A stretch of DNA of 52,500 bases from Paenibacillus aceti (GCF_003614185.1 NZ_KZ987724.1:4357482-4409981), one strand, 5' to 3'; shown: positions 1 through 11,730, counted from the first letter of the stretch. Notes: generated from the sequence alone by a model not told the origin. Numbers and translations: made by a program.

Positions 1-1372
<1,372 letters not shown>

Positions 1373-1475
1373 AAAACATCTAAATGCAAATGAAGTTTCG
1401 TATCCAGTTTTCAGGTGATCAAACATCTGAATGATTTTGAAGCGAGCTGTGATTCATAGCCAGCACAAAATCCCG

Positions 1476-1592
1476 TTTGGTGGCGATAGCGGAGGGGTTC
1501 CACACGTACCCATCCCGAACACGACCGTTAAGCCCTCTAGCGCCGATGGTACTTGGACCGAAGGGTCCTGGGAGAGTAGGAAGCTGCCAAGC
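1476..1592 (+). rRNA. 5S ribosomal RNA
   Basis: A 117-base gene that starts TTTGGTGGCGATAGCGG and ends GCTGCCAAGC, so both sides of the terminal helix are visible. Internal landmarks are CCCATCCCGAACACG (loop B/C region) and GCGCCGATGGTACTTGG. It lies about 100 bases after the 23S 3' end, the usual 23S-5S order of a Firmicute rRNA operon. Confidence 0.95.
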
Positions 1593-1596
1593 GACA

Positions 1597-1631
1597 AGAG
1601 CCACTGCCGATAATCCGGTGGTGGTTCTTTT
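1597..1631 (+). terminator. rRNA operon terminator
   Basis: A 13-bp hairpin starts five bases after the 5S gene: AGAGCCACTGCCG pairs with CGGTGGTGGTTCT through G-U wobbles, followed by TTTTTGG. Confidence 0.75.
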
Positions 1632-1970
1632 TGGTTGTCTCGTAACAGAAACGAGTAACGTTATTCTGGCCCCTATAGTAGCTTGAAGTCCAGATGTAGC
1701 TCAAGTAGCGATAAAGCTGCGACTAGAACGGAATTAGCCTTTTTTTGGAGTAAATAGCGGTCTGTTGTTTCGTTAGAGTCAAATCCCCGGCTGTATCCTC
1801 TAAAAGCCTGCAAAAATGCAGGAATTCCCCAATCTCCAATCTTAACTTTGCCCAAACGTGCTTACTCTCGGAGAAAGTGAATCGACGGAGGATCTTGGTT
1901 CGCATATCACAATAAAGATCCTTAGCTTTAAGCGGCCTTTTTTGTGAGACAGATACTATTCTGCACATAA
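1632..1970. other. Intergenic stretch, no gene recognised
   Basis: I see no supported gene here. Two minus-strand open frames (1673-1855 and 1723-1968) have no recognisable protein and only weak start signals. A short hairpin, CCTGCA-AAAA-TGCAGG at about 1807-1822, is followed on the minus strand by CTTTT and could be a weak terminator. The stretch may be decayed sequence where B. subtilis carries yaaC. Confidence 0.5.
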
Positions 1971-1974
1971 TACC

Positions 1975-2003
1975 TTGACTGTCATAGTAATGTGATATAT
2001 ATT
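1975..2003 (+). promoter_or_regulatory. Sigma-A-type promoter of the padR operon
   Basis: TTGACT (1975-1980), 17-base spacer, TATATT (1998-2003), 23 bases before the padR start. The AT-rich stretch TGTGATATATATTGTAT overlapping the -10 is partly palindromic and would be a natural place for autorepression by PadR, which is inference. Confidence 0.65.
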
Positions 2004-2026
2004 GTATCTGAGGAGGTGATCCTTAC

Positions 2027-2353
2027 ATGAGTGAGAAAATGACGTCGGATTTGCTTCGCGGACACACGGATACGATCATACTTAACTTGCTCTTAAGCGG
2101 GGATAAATATGGGTATGAAATAACGAAGCTGATTTTTAAGAATTCCAATGAGCAATATGAACTGAAGGAAGCGACGATGTACTCCAGTCTGAAGCGATTA
2201 GAGCAGGACGGGGCGATTACTTCATACTGGGGAGAAGGCTCTCAAGGCGGACGGAGGAAGTATTACCATATTACTGATCGAGGCATACAGATCTATACAG
2301 AGAACAAGCATAATTGGGAATATGCGAAGTCAATTATTGATCGATTGATATAG
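2027..2353 (+). CDS. PadR family transcriptional regulator
   Basis: A 108-residue winged-helix repressor of the short PadR subfamily. Helices 1-2 are seen in RGHTDTIILNLLLSGDKYGYEI (residues about 10-31), the recognition region in EATMYSSLKRLEQDG, and the beta wing in GGRRKYYHITDRG; the C-terminus supplies the dimerisation helix. The ATG follows an almost perfect ribosome binding site, AGGAGGTGAT, with six bases between. The next gene begins 15 bases after its stop and carries a HAAS domain, a pairing common in Firmicutes, where the PadR protein usually represses its own two-gene operon. The inducing signal cannot be read from the sequence. Confidence 0.9.
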   Translation: MSEKMTSDLLRGHTDTIILNLLLSGDKYGYEITKLIFKNSNEQYELKEATMYSSLKRLEQDGAITSYWGEGSQGGRRKYYHITDRGIQIYTENKHNWEYAKSIIDRLI

Positions 2354-2368
2354 AAAGGATGATTGGAA

Positions 2369-3067
2369 ATGGATCAACAACTGCGTGATCATTTGAATAC
2401 ATTGTTTACTCCTTATGCCAATAGGGAGATGGTGGGAGAACTGAAGGAAGAGCTCTTCGTCAACTTGCAAGAGAAATATTCTGATTTGAAGTCGCAGGGG
2501 CTGGATGATCTAACAGCTTTTCAGAAGACGATCGCATCAATCGGCGATATTCAAGAAATATTAGATGGATCGGCGCCGCCGCTTGTGCATATGGATTTCT
2601 CCATGAAGAATCTCGCACAGGGAGATTTCAAGGATGTGGCTGTACTGGATGGGAAGTTCAACAGCAGCAATCTGCGAAAGGCTGACTTTAGCGGATCTAA
2701 CTTAGTGAACAGCTCTTTTAAATCAAGTGATTGTCAGGAAGCCAACTTTGTTGGCGCGAATTTAAGCGGTGCGCTATTTAAAGGCACAAGCTTGAAGAGT
2801 GCTGACTTCCGCGAAAGTATCCTGGATAAGACCGAGTTCCGCAACAGCGATCTGAATCATGCAAACTTCGATTATCAGGTGCTCAAGGGGACTGTCTTCC
2901 AATACTGCTCTATGAAGCGTACCTCTTTCCGTGGAGCTACCTTTCATCAGGTTACTTTTCAATGCCAGCTGAAGCATACTGATTTTACGGGGGCGATTAT
3001 GGATAAGCTCACATATGCTCTTTTGAAAGGCAGCAAAGCAGATCTCTCCAATGTGACAGTACGTTAA
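2369..3067 (+). CDS. HAAS-domain pentapeptide-repeat protein
   Basis: The first 65 or so residues resemble the helical HAAS/DUF1700-type prefix domain (LRDHLNTLF..., then ...AFQKTIASIGDIQEIL) that typically accompanies PadR regulators. The rest is a pentapeptide-repeat right-handed beta-helix with A(D/N)LxX/A(D/N)FxX units such as ANFVGANLSGALF, SADFRESILD and HANFDYQVL, running to about residue 215. No membrane segment follows the HAAS part, unlike most HAAS proteins, so it is predicted to be cytoplasmic. I prefer the ATG at 2369 over a TTG six bases upstream because AAAGGA (2354-2359) lies 9 bases before the ATG but only 3 before the TTG. Function unknown; partner binding is inferred from the fold. 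Confidence 0.82.
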   Translation: MDQQLRDHLNTLFTPYANREMVGELKEELFVNLQEKYSDLKSQGLDDLTAFQKTIASIGDIQEILDGSAPPLVHMDFSMKNLAQGDFKDVAVLDGKFNSSNLRKADFSGSNLVNSSFKSSDCQEANFVGANLSGALFKGTSLKSADFRESILDKTEFRNSDLNHANFDYQVLKGTVFQYCSMKRTSFRGATFHQVTFQCQLKHTDFTGAIMDKLTYALLKGSKADLSNVTVR

Positions 3068-3128
3068 AAATTGACATTCACAGTTTATACGATAAAATCT
3101 AAGCAGAAGATTTCATCATAAATTTTAC

Positions 3129-3156
3129 ATCACCGTATCGAATGCGGTGATTTTTT
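3129..3156 (+). terminator. Terminator of the padR operon
   Basis: ATCACCG, nine-base loop, CGGTGAT, then a run of six Ts; perfect 7-bp stem. Confidence 0.85.
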
Positions 3157-3254
3157 CGTTTATTACTATGTAGGCTCTGTAATCGAGCAAGATAGGTCCT
3201 GAAAGATCATCAAACGGTGAGGAAGGTGTGGAGCGAGTGCGTCGAGGAATTGCG

Positions 3255-4070
3255 ATGGAACGGGATCAGAAGGTTGAGGCTAAGGAAGCCTTTCCCGAGT
3301 GGATACAGGAGCATCAACAGGCACTGCAGAAATACTGCCGTTCTCTGACCGGCTCGGTCTGGGAAGGGGATGATCTTGCTCAGGAGACCTGGATGAAGGT
3401 ATGGGCATATGTGCAGGTAAGATCAGCGGCACAACAGACCGATATATCGCGGGCTTTTCTATACCGCACGGCTCGAAATGCTTGGATTGACCAAGGGCGA
3501 AGAAAACGATTGGATATGGTCTCGATGCCGATGGAGCCGGAACAAATGCAAATGAATGGCTATCCGCGAGAAGACTCGTACCAGCCGCCTTATGATCATT
3601 CTGCTCTTCATCACATCATGGAGCGCTTGATCCAGGGATTCACCCCGGAGCAGAGAACGGTCTTCTTATTGATTGACGGTCTCAAGTTCACATCCAGAGA
3701 GGTATCGGGGATGCTGAATATGACAGAAGGCGCAGTAAAAGCTCTGCTGCATCGTTCCCGTGTTAAATTAAGAGCGCTGAAGCCCCTAGTGACCCCTGTG
3801 AGCCAAGATGATCCAAAGGGACCAACAAAGGGACCGCACCGTCCCTATCCTGCCTTACAGGTGGATGAGAGCACTGTCTATGCCTATATCAAGGCCTTCA
3901 GTGAACAGGATGCGCTCGCCTTGCTCCAGCTGATGAATGAAGGGAGCCATGACGTTCTTCCGGCTATTCAATATGTGCATAATGAGAATTCTAGCCAGGC
4001 GAACTCTGCTGAGATGAAGGCGACCGGATTGCTGAGCCATTATGACTTTATGTGCAGCATGGTGGCGTAA
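3255..4070 (+). CDS. ECF-type sigma-70 family sigma factor with C-terminal extension
   Basis: Region 2 is seen in LQKYCRSLTGSVWEGDDLAQETWMK, with the LAQETW core, followed by ARNAWIDQGRRKR (region 2.4). Region 4 is FTPEQRTVFLLIDGLKFTSREVSGMLNMTEGAVKALLHRSRVKL, a helix-turn-helix ending in the canonical LHRSR. About 100 extra residues follow, including DESTVYAYIKAFSEQDALALLQLM, which resembles the start of the SnoaL/NTF2-like domain of ECF41-type factors but is shorter than a full domain. Two starts are possible: ATG at 3255 (GAGGA six bases upstream, 271 aa) or GTG at 3228 (280 aa, GAGG five bases upstream). No anti-sigma gene is adjacent; a clpP paralogue follows 125 bases downstream. Confidence 0.85.
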   Translation: MERDQKVEAKEAFPEWIQEHQQALQKYCRSLTGSVWEGDDLAQETWMKVWAYVQVRSAAQQTDISRAFLYRTARNAWIDQGRRKRLDMVSMPMEPEQMQMNGYPREDSYQPPYDHSALHHIMERLIQGFTPEQRTVFLLIDGLKFTSREVSGMLNMTEGAVKALLHRSRVKLRALKPLVTPVSQDDPKGPTKGPHRPYPALQVDESTVYAYIKAFSEQDALALLQLMNEGSHDVLPAIQYVHNENSSQANSAEMKATGLLSHYDFMCSMVA

Positions 4071-4195
4071 ATATTGCTGGAGTTTCAGTGCGCGGTGTTT
4101 CGCCATATGAAGGCGGTCGACTACAGTGCGAGTCATGCAGGCATCACCTCTCCCCTCGAGAGGATTCCGCGGAATAATAAAGGAGGTCATTTAAC

Positions 4196-4786
4196 ATGAG
4201 TACAGTAATCCCCTATGTCATAGACCAGACAGCTCATGGCGAGCGGTCGTATGATATTTACTCCAGGCTGCTTAAGGATCGGATCATTTTCCTGGGCTCG
4301 GAGATTAATGATACAGTAGCGAATAGTATTGTGGCACAATTGCTATTTCTGGCGGCAGAGGACTCGGAGAAGGACATCTATTTCTATATAAATAGTCCTG
4401 GCGGATCGACTTCGGCGGGCTTCGCCATCTATGATACGATGCAGTATGTGAAGCCGGATGTGCAGACGATTTGCTCGGGAATGGCAGCTTCTTATGCAGC
4501 CATACTACTGTTAGCCGGAACCAAAGGAAAGAGGTTCGCGCTTCCGAACAGCGAGGTCATGATTCATCAGCCTCATGGAGGCGTACAGGGCCAGGCCAGC
4601 GACATAGCGATCAGTGCTAAGCGGATTATTAACATTCGTAGTCGGCTCAATCAAATCGCAGCAGAGCATACCGGACAGCCGCTGGAGCGGATCGAGAAGG
4701 ATATGGACCGTGACTTCTTCATGACCGCAGAGGAAGCGAAAAGCTACGGGATTATAGACGATATTATTCAAGCACCGCAGAAATAA
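4196..4786 (+). CDS. clpP: ATP-dependent Clp protease proteolytic subunit, ClpP paralogue
   Basis: A 196-residue ClpP-family serine peptidase; ClpP barrels degrade unfolded or tagged cytoplasmic proteins fed by ClpC/ClpX-type ATPases. The triad is in place: Ser99 in GMAAS, His124 in MIHQPHGG, Asp173 in MDRD. The N-terminus [20 protein letters not shown] matches the axial-loop region of housekeeping ClpP. The residues after the nucleophile are YAAILL rather than the usual MGAFLL, and [12 protein letters not shown] differs from the usual INSPGGSITAGM, so this is probably a second, diverged ClpP rather than the main enzyme; the main copy would be elsewhere in the genome. The start has AAGGAGGTCATTTAAC just upstream. 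It follows the ECF sigma gene and may depend on it, which is inference. Confidence 0.92.
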   Translation: MSTVIPYVIDQTAHGERSYDIYSRLLKDRIIFLGSEINDTVANSIVAQLLFLAAEDSEKDIYFYINSPGGSTSAGFAIYDTMQYVKPDVQTICSGMAASYAAILLLAGTKGKRFALPNSEVMIHQPHGGVQGQASDIAISAKRIINIRSRLNQIAAEHTGQPLERIEKDMDRDFFMTAEEAKSYGIIDDIIQAPQK

Positions 4787-4809
4787 AAAAGCGCAACATC
4801 CTCAAAGAG

Positions 4810-4854
4810 GGGCTGTCTTAAAAGTCGGATTCTGACTTGAAGACGCCCTTTTTT
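4810..4854 (+). terminator. Terminator of the clpP paralogue
   Basis: GGGCTGTCTT...AAGTC pairs with GACTT...AAGACGCCC (one bulged base), followed by TTTTTT. Confidence 0.8.
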
Positions 4855-5038
4855 AGTTTAAACATCGATATCTCTAATTTTGGAGTTATTGTGCGGAAAG
4901 GTTCTCTAATGCAGAATCAAATTGGAAGGTTTAGGGCAGTATTATGATCATAAAATGTTCAAATTTAACGATTCTGTGCACTGCTCGTGGACATGCGTAT
5001 TTACTGGGTAGCCTAAGCCTTATTCCTGATACATTTTC
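4855..5038. other. Intergenic stretch upstream of the guaB promoter
   Basis: I see no gene, RNA or repeat that I can support here; it is AT-rich non-coding sequence between the clpP terminator and the guaB promoter. Confidence 0.4.
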
Positions 5039-6620
<1,582 letters not shown>

Positions 6621-6642
6621 TAGACCGGAAATACCCGATTAT

Positions 6643-6681
6643 AGGCAGGCTTGGCGGAAATCGCTGGGCCTGTCTTTTTTT
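6643..6681 (+). terminator. guaB terminator
   Basis: AGGCAGGC pairs with GCCTGTCT (one G-U) around a 17-base loop, followed by seven Ts. Confidence 0.85.
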
Positions 6682-6746
6682 GCGGGGTACCCTGTGATAG
6701 AATAGATTAAGCAATAATCGAGATGATGAGGGGAGCTTAAGGGACA

Positions 6747-8183
6747 TTGAAACTGAAAAGAAAACAACGTGCAATTTCGACTTCCAAACAACCTGTGAAA
6801 CCGCATTTTATTCGTAAAAGTGCTGCTTCTATATTAGTTTTAAATATGTTGTGCTTCTCTCTAGTTCCAGCGATGGCGCTGGCTGAGGGCGGACAGACAC
6901 AAACACAGCAAACAACGCAGAAGGATTCTGCTACGACGAAATCTACGGCTCCTGCAAAGGCGTCTGCACTGCCATCTGTGGAATCTCTCGACTTGAAAGT
7001 AGACTCAGCGATCCTGATGGATGCTGCGACAGGTCAAATTCTGCTTAATGTAAATGGAGACGAGGCGCTTCCGCCAGCTAGTATGACGAAGATGATGTCT
7101 GAATATATCGTGGCGGAGTATGTGAAGCAGGGCAAGATTAGCTGGGATGATGTCGTAGAAACGAAGAAGAATGCTTCTTTAACCAAAGGCTCGAGAATTT
7201 TTCTGGCCGAAGGGGATAAACATACTGTAAAAGAGTTATATGCAGCGATGGCGATTGGTTCGGCCAATGATGCAACGGTAGCTCTGGCAGAATATGTCGC
7301 TGGATCTGAGCAGGAGTTCGTACAATTAATGAATGATGAGGCTCAGCGTATGGGCATGACAACTGCACATTTCGCCAATTCCACAGGCCTTGATATCAAG
7401 GATATGCCGGAAGAATTCCGGACACCTGGCGATCAGGAGACGGTGATGTCGGCGAAGGATGCGGCCATTCTGGCTAGATATATCGTGACGGATCATCCTG
7501 ATTTTAATGAATTCACTTCATTGCAAACCTTCCAATTTAGGGAGCGTGATAAGACACCGATTGTCAATCTGAATTGGATGCTTGAAGCGAATAAGAATGT
7601 TACGAACTTCAAGAAATATGCCTATGAAGGCTTGGATGGTCTGAAGACGGGGCACACGCAAAATGCGGGTAACTGTTTCACAGGTACCGCTATCCGTGAC
7701 GGACGCCGCTTGATTAGTGTCGTCATGGGTACCGCCACCGACAAAGCCCGCTTCGTAGAGACGCGCAAGGTGCTGGATTATGGCTTTGATAACTTTGAGA
7801 CGAAGCAAATTGTCGCTCCTAATGCGACGGTCACTGGATCAGAGACGATTACGGTGAAGAAAGCCAAGAACACCGAAGTTCCGCTGATCAGCAGCCAAGA
7901 GGTTGCCTTCGTTGTTCCGAAGGGAACAGATGCTAGCAAGGTTGAGGCGAAGGTGACAATGACGCCGGAGAGCGCTTCGCTTAAAGCCCCACTTCCTAAG
8001 GGGACGAAGGTAGGCTCCGTTACTTACAGTCTGAAACCGGATGGCATGAATCAGACGCTGGAGAAGACCGTTGATCTGGTTACGGCACAGGATGCAGAGA
8101 AGGCGAACTGGTTCAAGTTGTTCATGCGTGCTATAGGTGATTTCTTCAGCGATTTATTTAATGGGATCAAGAATTTATTTTAA
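6747..8183 (+). CDS. dacA: D-alanyl-D-alanine carboxypeptidase (PBP5-type)
   Basis: A secreted, membrane-tethered low-molecular-weight penicillin-binding protein that trims the terminal D-Ala from peptidoglycan stem peptides. A long, basic N-terminus with a hydrophobic core (residues about 28-45) and AMALAEGG gives a signal peptide. The active-site motifs are SMTK (Ser112), SAN (172-174) and KTG (300-302). The C-terminus ends in an amphipathic helix, WFKLFMRAIGDFFSDLFNGIKNLF in character, expected to anchor it to the membrane. At 478 residues it is close to B. subtilis DacA. The TTG start has only weak ribosome-binding candidates (GAGGGG 13 bases away, AAGGGA two bases away), so the start is the least certain part. 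Confidence 0.95.
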   Translation: MKLKRKQRAISTSKQPVKPHFIRKSAASILVLNMLCFSLVPAMALAEGGQTQTQQTTQKDSATTKSTAPAKASALPSVESLDLKVDSAILMDAATGQILLNVNGDEALPPASMTKMMSEYIVAEYVKQGKISWDDVVETKKNASLTKGSRIFLAEGDKHTVKELYAAMAIGSANDATVALAEYVAGSEQEFVQLMNDEAQRMGMTTAHFANSTGLDIKDMPEEFRTPGDQETVMSAKDAAILARYIVTDHPDFNEFTSLQTFQFRERDKTPIVNLNWMLEANKNVTNFKKYAYEGLDGLKTGHTQNAGNCFTGTAIRDGRRLISVVMGTATDKARFVETRKVLDYGFDNFETKQIVAPNATVTGSETITVKKAKNTEVPLISSQEVAFVVPKGTDASKVEAKVTMTPESASLKAPLPKGTKVGSVTYSLKPDGMNQTLEKTVDLVTAQDAEKANWFKLFMRAIGDFFSDLFNGIKNLF

Positions 8184-8272
8184 AATAGGAATGAATTCCG
8201 AGTAAATGGGTTGTATATTTATGGCGACTGATGTAAAATAACAAGTTAGATTATTATCGGGAGGCGTGAATT

Positions 8273-9154
8273 ATGGAGACTGGAACATCGAGAGTTAAAA
8301 GAGGTATGGCTGAGATGCAAAAGGGCGGCGTCATCATGGACGTCATGAACGCTGAGCAAGCCAAGGTTGCTGAAGCAGCTGGCGCAACTGCCGTTATGGC
8401 TTTGGAGCGGGTTCCTTCCGATATTCGTGCAGCCGGCGGCGTTGCCCGTATGGCTGATCCGACCATTGTTGAAGAAGTTATGAAGGTCGTATCTATTCCC
8501 GTGATGGCCAAGGCTCGGATCGGTCATTATGTCGAGGCTAAAGTTTTAGAGTCACTTGGGGTAGACTATCTGGATGAGAGTGAAGTTCTTACTCCGGCAG
8601 ATGAAGTATTCCATATCGACAAGCGTGATTTCACCGTTCCATTTGTGTGCGGAGCGAAGGATTTGGGTGAAGCGCTGCGCCGGATCAGTGAAGGCGCATC
8701 GATGATCCGTACGAAGGGCGAACCAGGTACTGGTAACATTGTCGAAGCCGTTCGTCATATGCGTCTGATCAACAGCCAAATCCGCAAAGTACAGAACATG
8801 TCTAAGGACGAGCTGTATGCTGAAGCCAAGAATCTGGGAGTAGCTTATGACCTGTTGCTTGAGGTTCATGAAGCTGGCAAGCTTCCGGTTGTTAACTTCG
8901 CGGCTGGTGGAGTGGCCACTCCTGCGGATGCTGCTCTCATGATGCATCTTGGGGCAGATGGTGTGTTCGTCGGCTCCGGGATCTTCAAATCGGAGAATCC
9001 TGAGAAATTTGCCCGTGCGATTGTAGAAGCGACTACCCATTACACGGATTACAAATTGATCGCTGAAGTATCCAAAAATTTGGGTACGCCAATGAAGGGG
9101 ATTGAAATCTCGAAATTATCCGCCGCTGAGCGTATGTCTGATCGCGGCTGGTAA
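8273..9154 (+). CDS. pdxS: Pyridoxal 5'-phosphate synthase lyase subunit PdxS
   Basis: Condenses ribose 5-phosphate, glyceraldehyde 3-phosphate and ammonia to PLP in the DXP-independent pathway; twelve PdxS form the core of the synthase, each with a PdxT glutaminase. The 293-residue barrel shows Asp23 in MDVMNAEQA, the Schiff-base lysines Lys80 (MAKARIGH) and Lys148 (RTKGEPGTG), and the phosphate-binding [13 protein letters not shown] and [19 protein letters not shown] lies before the ATG. The pdxT partner follows 81 bases downstream, separated by a strong hairpin. Confidence 0.98.
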   Translation: METGTSRVKRGMAEMQKGGVIMDVMNAEQAKVAEAAGATAVMALERVPSDIRAAGGVARMADPTIVEEVMKVVSIPVMAKARIGHYVEAKVLESLGVDYLDESEVLTPADEVFHIDKRDFTVPFVCGAKDLGEALRRISEGASMIRTKGEPGTGNIVEAVRHMRLINSQIRKVQNMSKDELYAEAKNLGVAYDLLLEVHEAGKLPVVNFAAGGVATPADAALMMHLGADGVFVGSGIFKSENPEKFARAIVEATTHYTDYKLIAEVSKNLGTPMKGIEISKLSAAERMSDRGW

Positions 9155-9169
9155 GATGCAAGAAGAGGA

Positions 9170-9200
9170 TAGACGCGGTTCTCATCAAGAATCGCGTCTA
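9170..9200 (+). other. Strong hairpin between pdxS and pdxT
   Basis: TAGACGCGGTTCT and AGAATCGCGTCTA form a 13-bp stem (one G-U) with a five-base loop and no T run. It is therefore more likely an RNA processing or stability element, or partial attenuator, than a full terminator; it could set PdxS above PdxT. Confidence 0.6.
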
Positions 9201-9235
9201 TAGTCGATAGTTGTATAGAGAAAGAAGGTTTGGCC

Positions 9236-9820
9236 ATGAAGGTAGGAGTATTGGCACTACAAGGTGCTGTATCGGAGCATATTCGCAGCATTGAGCTCGC
9301 GGGAGCAGAAGGTGTTGCTGTTAAGCACTCTGAGCAGCTTGAAGAACTGGATGGATTAATTATTCCAGGCGGCGAGAGTACGACAATCGGTAAATTGATG
9401 CGCAAGTATGGATTTATTGAAGCTATTCGGGCGTTCTCGGCGCAAGGTAAGCCGGTATTTGGCACTTGTGCCGGACTGATCGTAATGGCCAAAGAAATTG
9501 AAGGCGAAGAAGAAGCGCATCTCGGGTTGATGGATATGAAGGTCTCCCGCAATGCCTTTGGACGCCAGCGTGAGAGCTTCGAGACGGATCTTGATGTTAA
9601 GGGACTTCAAGAGCCACTTCGAGCGGTATTTATTCGCGCACCCTTAATTACCGAAGTGGGAGAAAATGTAGATATTCTGTCGACCTACAATGATGAAATT
9701 GTAGCAGCCCGGCAAGGAAATCTGCTCGTTTCTTCCTTCCATCCGGAATTGACGGATGATTATTCCCTGCACACTTATTTTACAGAGATGATTAAGACTA
9801 CCCAGGCGGCCGTACAATAA
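9236..9820 (+). CDS. pdxT: Pyridoxal 5'-phosphate synthase glutaminase subunit PdxT
   Basis: Class I glutamine amidotransferase that hydrolyses glutamine and channels ammonia to PdxS. The 194-residue protein has the oxyanion strand IIPGGESTT, nucleophile Cys78 in GTCAGL, and His/Glu of the triad in SFHPELTDD near the C-terminus. I use ATG 9236 (AAGAAGG seven bases upstream) rather than a TTG two codons earlier. It is in one transcription unit with pdxS, ending at the terminator at 9840. Confidence 0.97.
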   Translation: MKVGVLALQGAVSEHIRSIELAGAEGVAVKHSEQLEELDGLIIPGGESTTIGKLMRKYGFIEAIRAFSAQGKPVFGTCAGLIVMAKEIEGEEEAHLGLMDMKVSRNAFGRQRESFETDLDVKGLQEPLRAVFIRAPLITEVGENVDILSTYNDEIVAARQGNLLVSSFHPELTDDYSLHTYFTEMIKTTQAAVQ

Positions 9821-9839
9821 TGCTCTGATAGTAAAGACG

Positions 9840-9874
9840 CCTTGACTCCTTCCAAGGGTTAAGGTTGTTTTTTT
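9840..9874 (+). terminator. pdxST terminator
   Basis: CCTTGACTC pairs with GGGTTAAGG with wobbles, followed by TTGTTTTTTT. Confidence 0.75.
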
Positions 9875-9967
9875 GATCGATTCTTGTCTTTTAAGCGATC
9901 CCGGCGTGTATTGTTCAGCTAATAAATCGGCACGGCTGCTACGGGATGATTCTAGGAGGGACTATCC

Positions 9968-11251
9968 ATGTTAGATGTTAAAATTTTGAGAAATGACTAC
10001 GCTCGTGTCGAACAAGCACTTCAGAACCGGGGCAAATCCCTGGATATGATTGCGGGATTTTTACCGCTCGATGAGAAGCGTCGGGAATTGCTGCAAGAGA
10101 GTGAATCCTTGAAGAACCGTCGTAACACCGTGTCGGCAGAGGTTGCAAAGCGGAAGAAGAATAAAGAGGATGCGGACGAGCTGATCGCGGAAATGCGTGA
10201 GGTTGGAGATCGGATCAAGGCTCTGGATGAAGAAATTCGTGAGCTTGAAGAGAAGATCGATAACTTGATGATGAGCATTCCTAACATTCCTCATGAAAGC
10301 GTTCCGATCGGGGCATCTGAGGATGATAATGTGGAGGTGCGCCGCTGGAGCGAGCCTCGTGCATTTGACTTTGAACCGAAGCCGCATTGGGATATCGCTA
10401 CGGATCTCGATATTCTGGATTTCGAAGCCGGTGCGAAGGTAACAGGTTCGCGCTTTACCTTCTACAAAGGACTTGGAGCCCGGTTAGAGCGTGCTCTAAT
10501 CAACTTCATGATGGATCTGCACAGTAATGAGCATGGCTATGTGGAGATGCTACCTCCATATATCGTGAATCGCGATAGCCTGTTTGGTACAGGACAGCTG
10601 CCGAAGTTTGAAGAGGATGTGTTCAAGCTGACCGCAGAGGGTTATTATTTGATTCCGACGGCAGAGGTTCCGGTTACGAATTACCATCGTGAAGAGATCT
10701 TGAATGGAGAGGATCTGCCTAAGAAATATATCGCGTACAGCGCATGCTTCCGCTCCGAAGCGGGCGCAGCTGGTCGGGATACGCGCGGCTTGATCCGCCA
10801 GCATCAATTCAACAAGGTTGAGATGATCAAGGTCGTTCATCCAGAGACATCTTATGACGAGCTGGAGCAGATGACAGCGAATGCAGAGCGTGTGCTGCAG
10901 CTGCTTAACCTGCCATATCGCGTCCTGGCCCTCTGTACGGCGGATCTTGGCTTCACTGCTGCCAAGACCTATGATCTTGAGGTATGGCTGCCACAGAGCA
11001 ATATGTACCGTGAGATTTCCTCCTGCTCGAACGTAGAGGACTTCCAGGCGCGCCGGGCTAACATCCGTTTCCGTCCTGAACCGAAGGCGAAGCCGGAATT
11101 CGCCCACACCCTGAATGGCTCTGGATTGGCTGTAGGACGCACAGTAGCGGCTATTCTGGAGAATTATCAGCAAGCGGATGGCAGTGTCGTGATTCCGGAA
11201 GTGCTTCGTCCGTACATGGGCGGCGTGGAGAGAATAACCAACAAAAAATAG
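9968..11251 (+). CDS. serS: Seryl-tRNA synthetase
   Basis: Class II synthetase charging tRNA-Ser. The N-terminal 110 residues form the antiparallel coiled-coil arm ([18 protein letters not shown]..., ...[11 protein letters not shown]) that grips the long variable arm of tRNA-Ser. The catalytic core has TAEVP, motif 2 [14 protein letters not shown], and motif 3 [14 protein letters not shown]. It has 427 residues and TAGGAGGGACTATCC before the ATG. The 93 bases between the pdxST terminator and the start are too short for a T-box leader and show no T-box motif. A tRNA-Ser gene follows directly, as in B. subtilis. Confidence 0.98.
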   Translation: MLDVKILRNDYARVEQALQNRGKSLDMIAGFLPLDEKRRELLQESESLKNRRNTVSAEVAKRKKNKEDADELIAEMREVGDRIKALDEEIRELEEKIDNLMMSIPNIPHESVPIGASEDDNVEVRRWSEPRAFDFEPKPHWDIATDLDILDFEAGAKVTGSRFTFYKGLGARLERALINFMMDLHSNEHGYVEMLPPYIVNRDSLFGTGQLPKFEEDVFKLTAEGYYLIPTAEVPVTNYHREEILNGEDLPKKYIAYSACFRSEAGAAGRDTRGLIRQHQFNKVEMIKVVHPETSYDELEQMTANAERVLQLLNLPYRVLALCTADLGFTAAKTYDLEVWLPQSNMYREISSCSNVEDFQARRANIRFRPEPKAKPEFAHTLNGSGLAVGRTVAAILENYQQADGSVVIPEVLRPYMGGVERITNKK

Positions 11252-11312
11252 CTTGATCAAGCTCTAAATTTATGTTAGAATCTGATTTGTTACGCGAATC
11301 AGATTCATACTT

Positions 11313-11401
11313 GGAGAGGTACCGAAGCGGTCATAACGGGGCGGTCTTGAAAACCGTTAGAGTGCAAGCTCACGTGGGTTCGAATCCCACCCTCTCCGCC
11401 A
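11313..11401 (+). tRNA. tRNA-Ser (anticodon UGA)
   Basis: Acceptor stem GGAGAGG (11313-11319) pairs with CCTCTCC (11391-11397), followed by discriminator G and encoded CCA. The anticodon loop CTTGAAA has TGA at 11348-11350. A long class II variable arm (TAGAGTGCAAGCTCACGT region) and the T-loop GGTTCGAATCC identify a serine tRNA of 89 bases. It lies 61 bases after serS. Confidence 0.96.
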
Positions 11402-11458
11402 TACTAATGACAGTTGACCTTGGTGATTACAAGGTTATATATACGGAAATACATGACG

Positions 11459-11484
11459 ATGAGGATCGAAGGGTCCTCATTTTG
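11459..11484 (+). terminator. Terminator after tRNA-Ser
   Basis: ATGAGGA, eight-base loop, TCCTCAT, then TTTG; perfect 7-bp stem. Confidence 0.65.
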
Positions 11485-11485
11485 T

Positions 11486-11516
11486 TGTATAAAGAGGCCC
11501 GTTTCTTCACAAGTTA
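11486..11516 (+). promoter_or_regulatory. Possible sigma-G promoter of sspP
   Basis: TGTATA (11486-11491) and CAAGTTA (11510-11516), 18 bases apart, resemble the forespore sigma-G elements (GHATR and CATNNTA) with one mismatch in the -10. It lies about 40 bases before the sspP start, and spore small proteins are normally sigma-G dependent. Confidence 0.4.
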
Positions 11517-11558
11517 CAGGAGAGGCATAATATCAAGATAACTGGAGGAGCTAGACCT

Positions 11559-11717
11559 ATGACCAAGCCTAAAGGATACACGACCCCAGGGACGCAGACG
11601 GAGCAGAATGAGCGTCGTCGTATAGAAGAGAGGGAGCATGATGGTCCAGAGCCGCTCTCCGGCTCCAAGAAGGTGAAGAACCGCAACCATGTCAGCCATC
11701 ATAATCCACAGGGATAA
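11559..11717 (+). CDS. sspP: Small acid-soluble spore protein P (SspP-like)
   Basis: A 52-residue frame starting MTKPKGYTTPGTQTEQ and containing EPLSGSKKVKNRNH, the hallmark segment of B. subtilis SspP (CotL), a minor spore-core protein made in the forespore. The ATG is preceded by TGGAGGAG with an eight-base spacer, and a strong terminator follows 13 bases after the stop, so it is a complete monocistronic gene. The protein is highly charged and probably unstructured. Assignment rests on the conserved middle segment; the ends differ from the Bacillus protein. Confidence 0.85.
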   Translation: MTKPKGYTTPGTQTEQNERRRIEEREHDGPEPLSGSKKVKNRNHVSHHNPQG

Positions 11718-11730
11718 CGAGGATGACCCC

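Noticed and set aside
1673-1968. Minus-strand open frames between 5S and padR
   Set aside because: No recognisable domains and weak start signals; not enough to call a gene.
9875-9967. T-box leader before serS
   Set aside because: The stretch is too short and has no T-box sequence or specifier stem.
11272-11541. Plus-strand open frame over the tRNA
   Set aside because: It runs through tRNA-Ser and its terminator.
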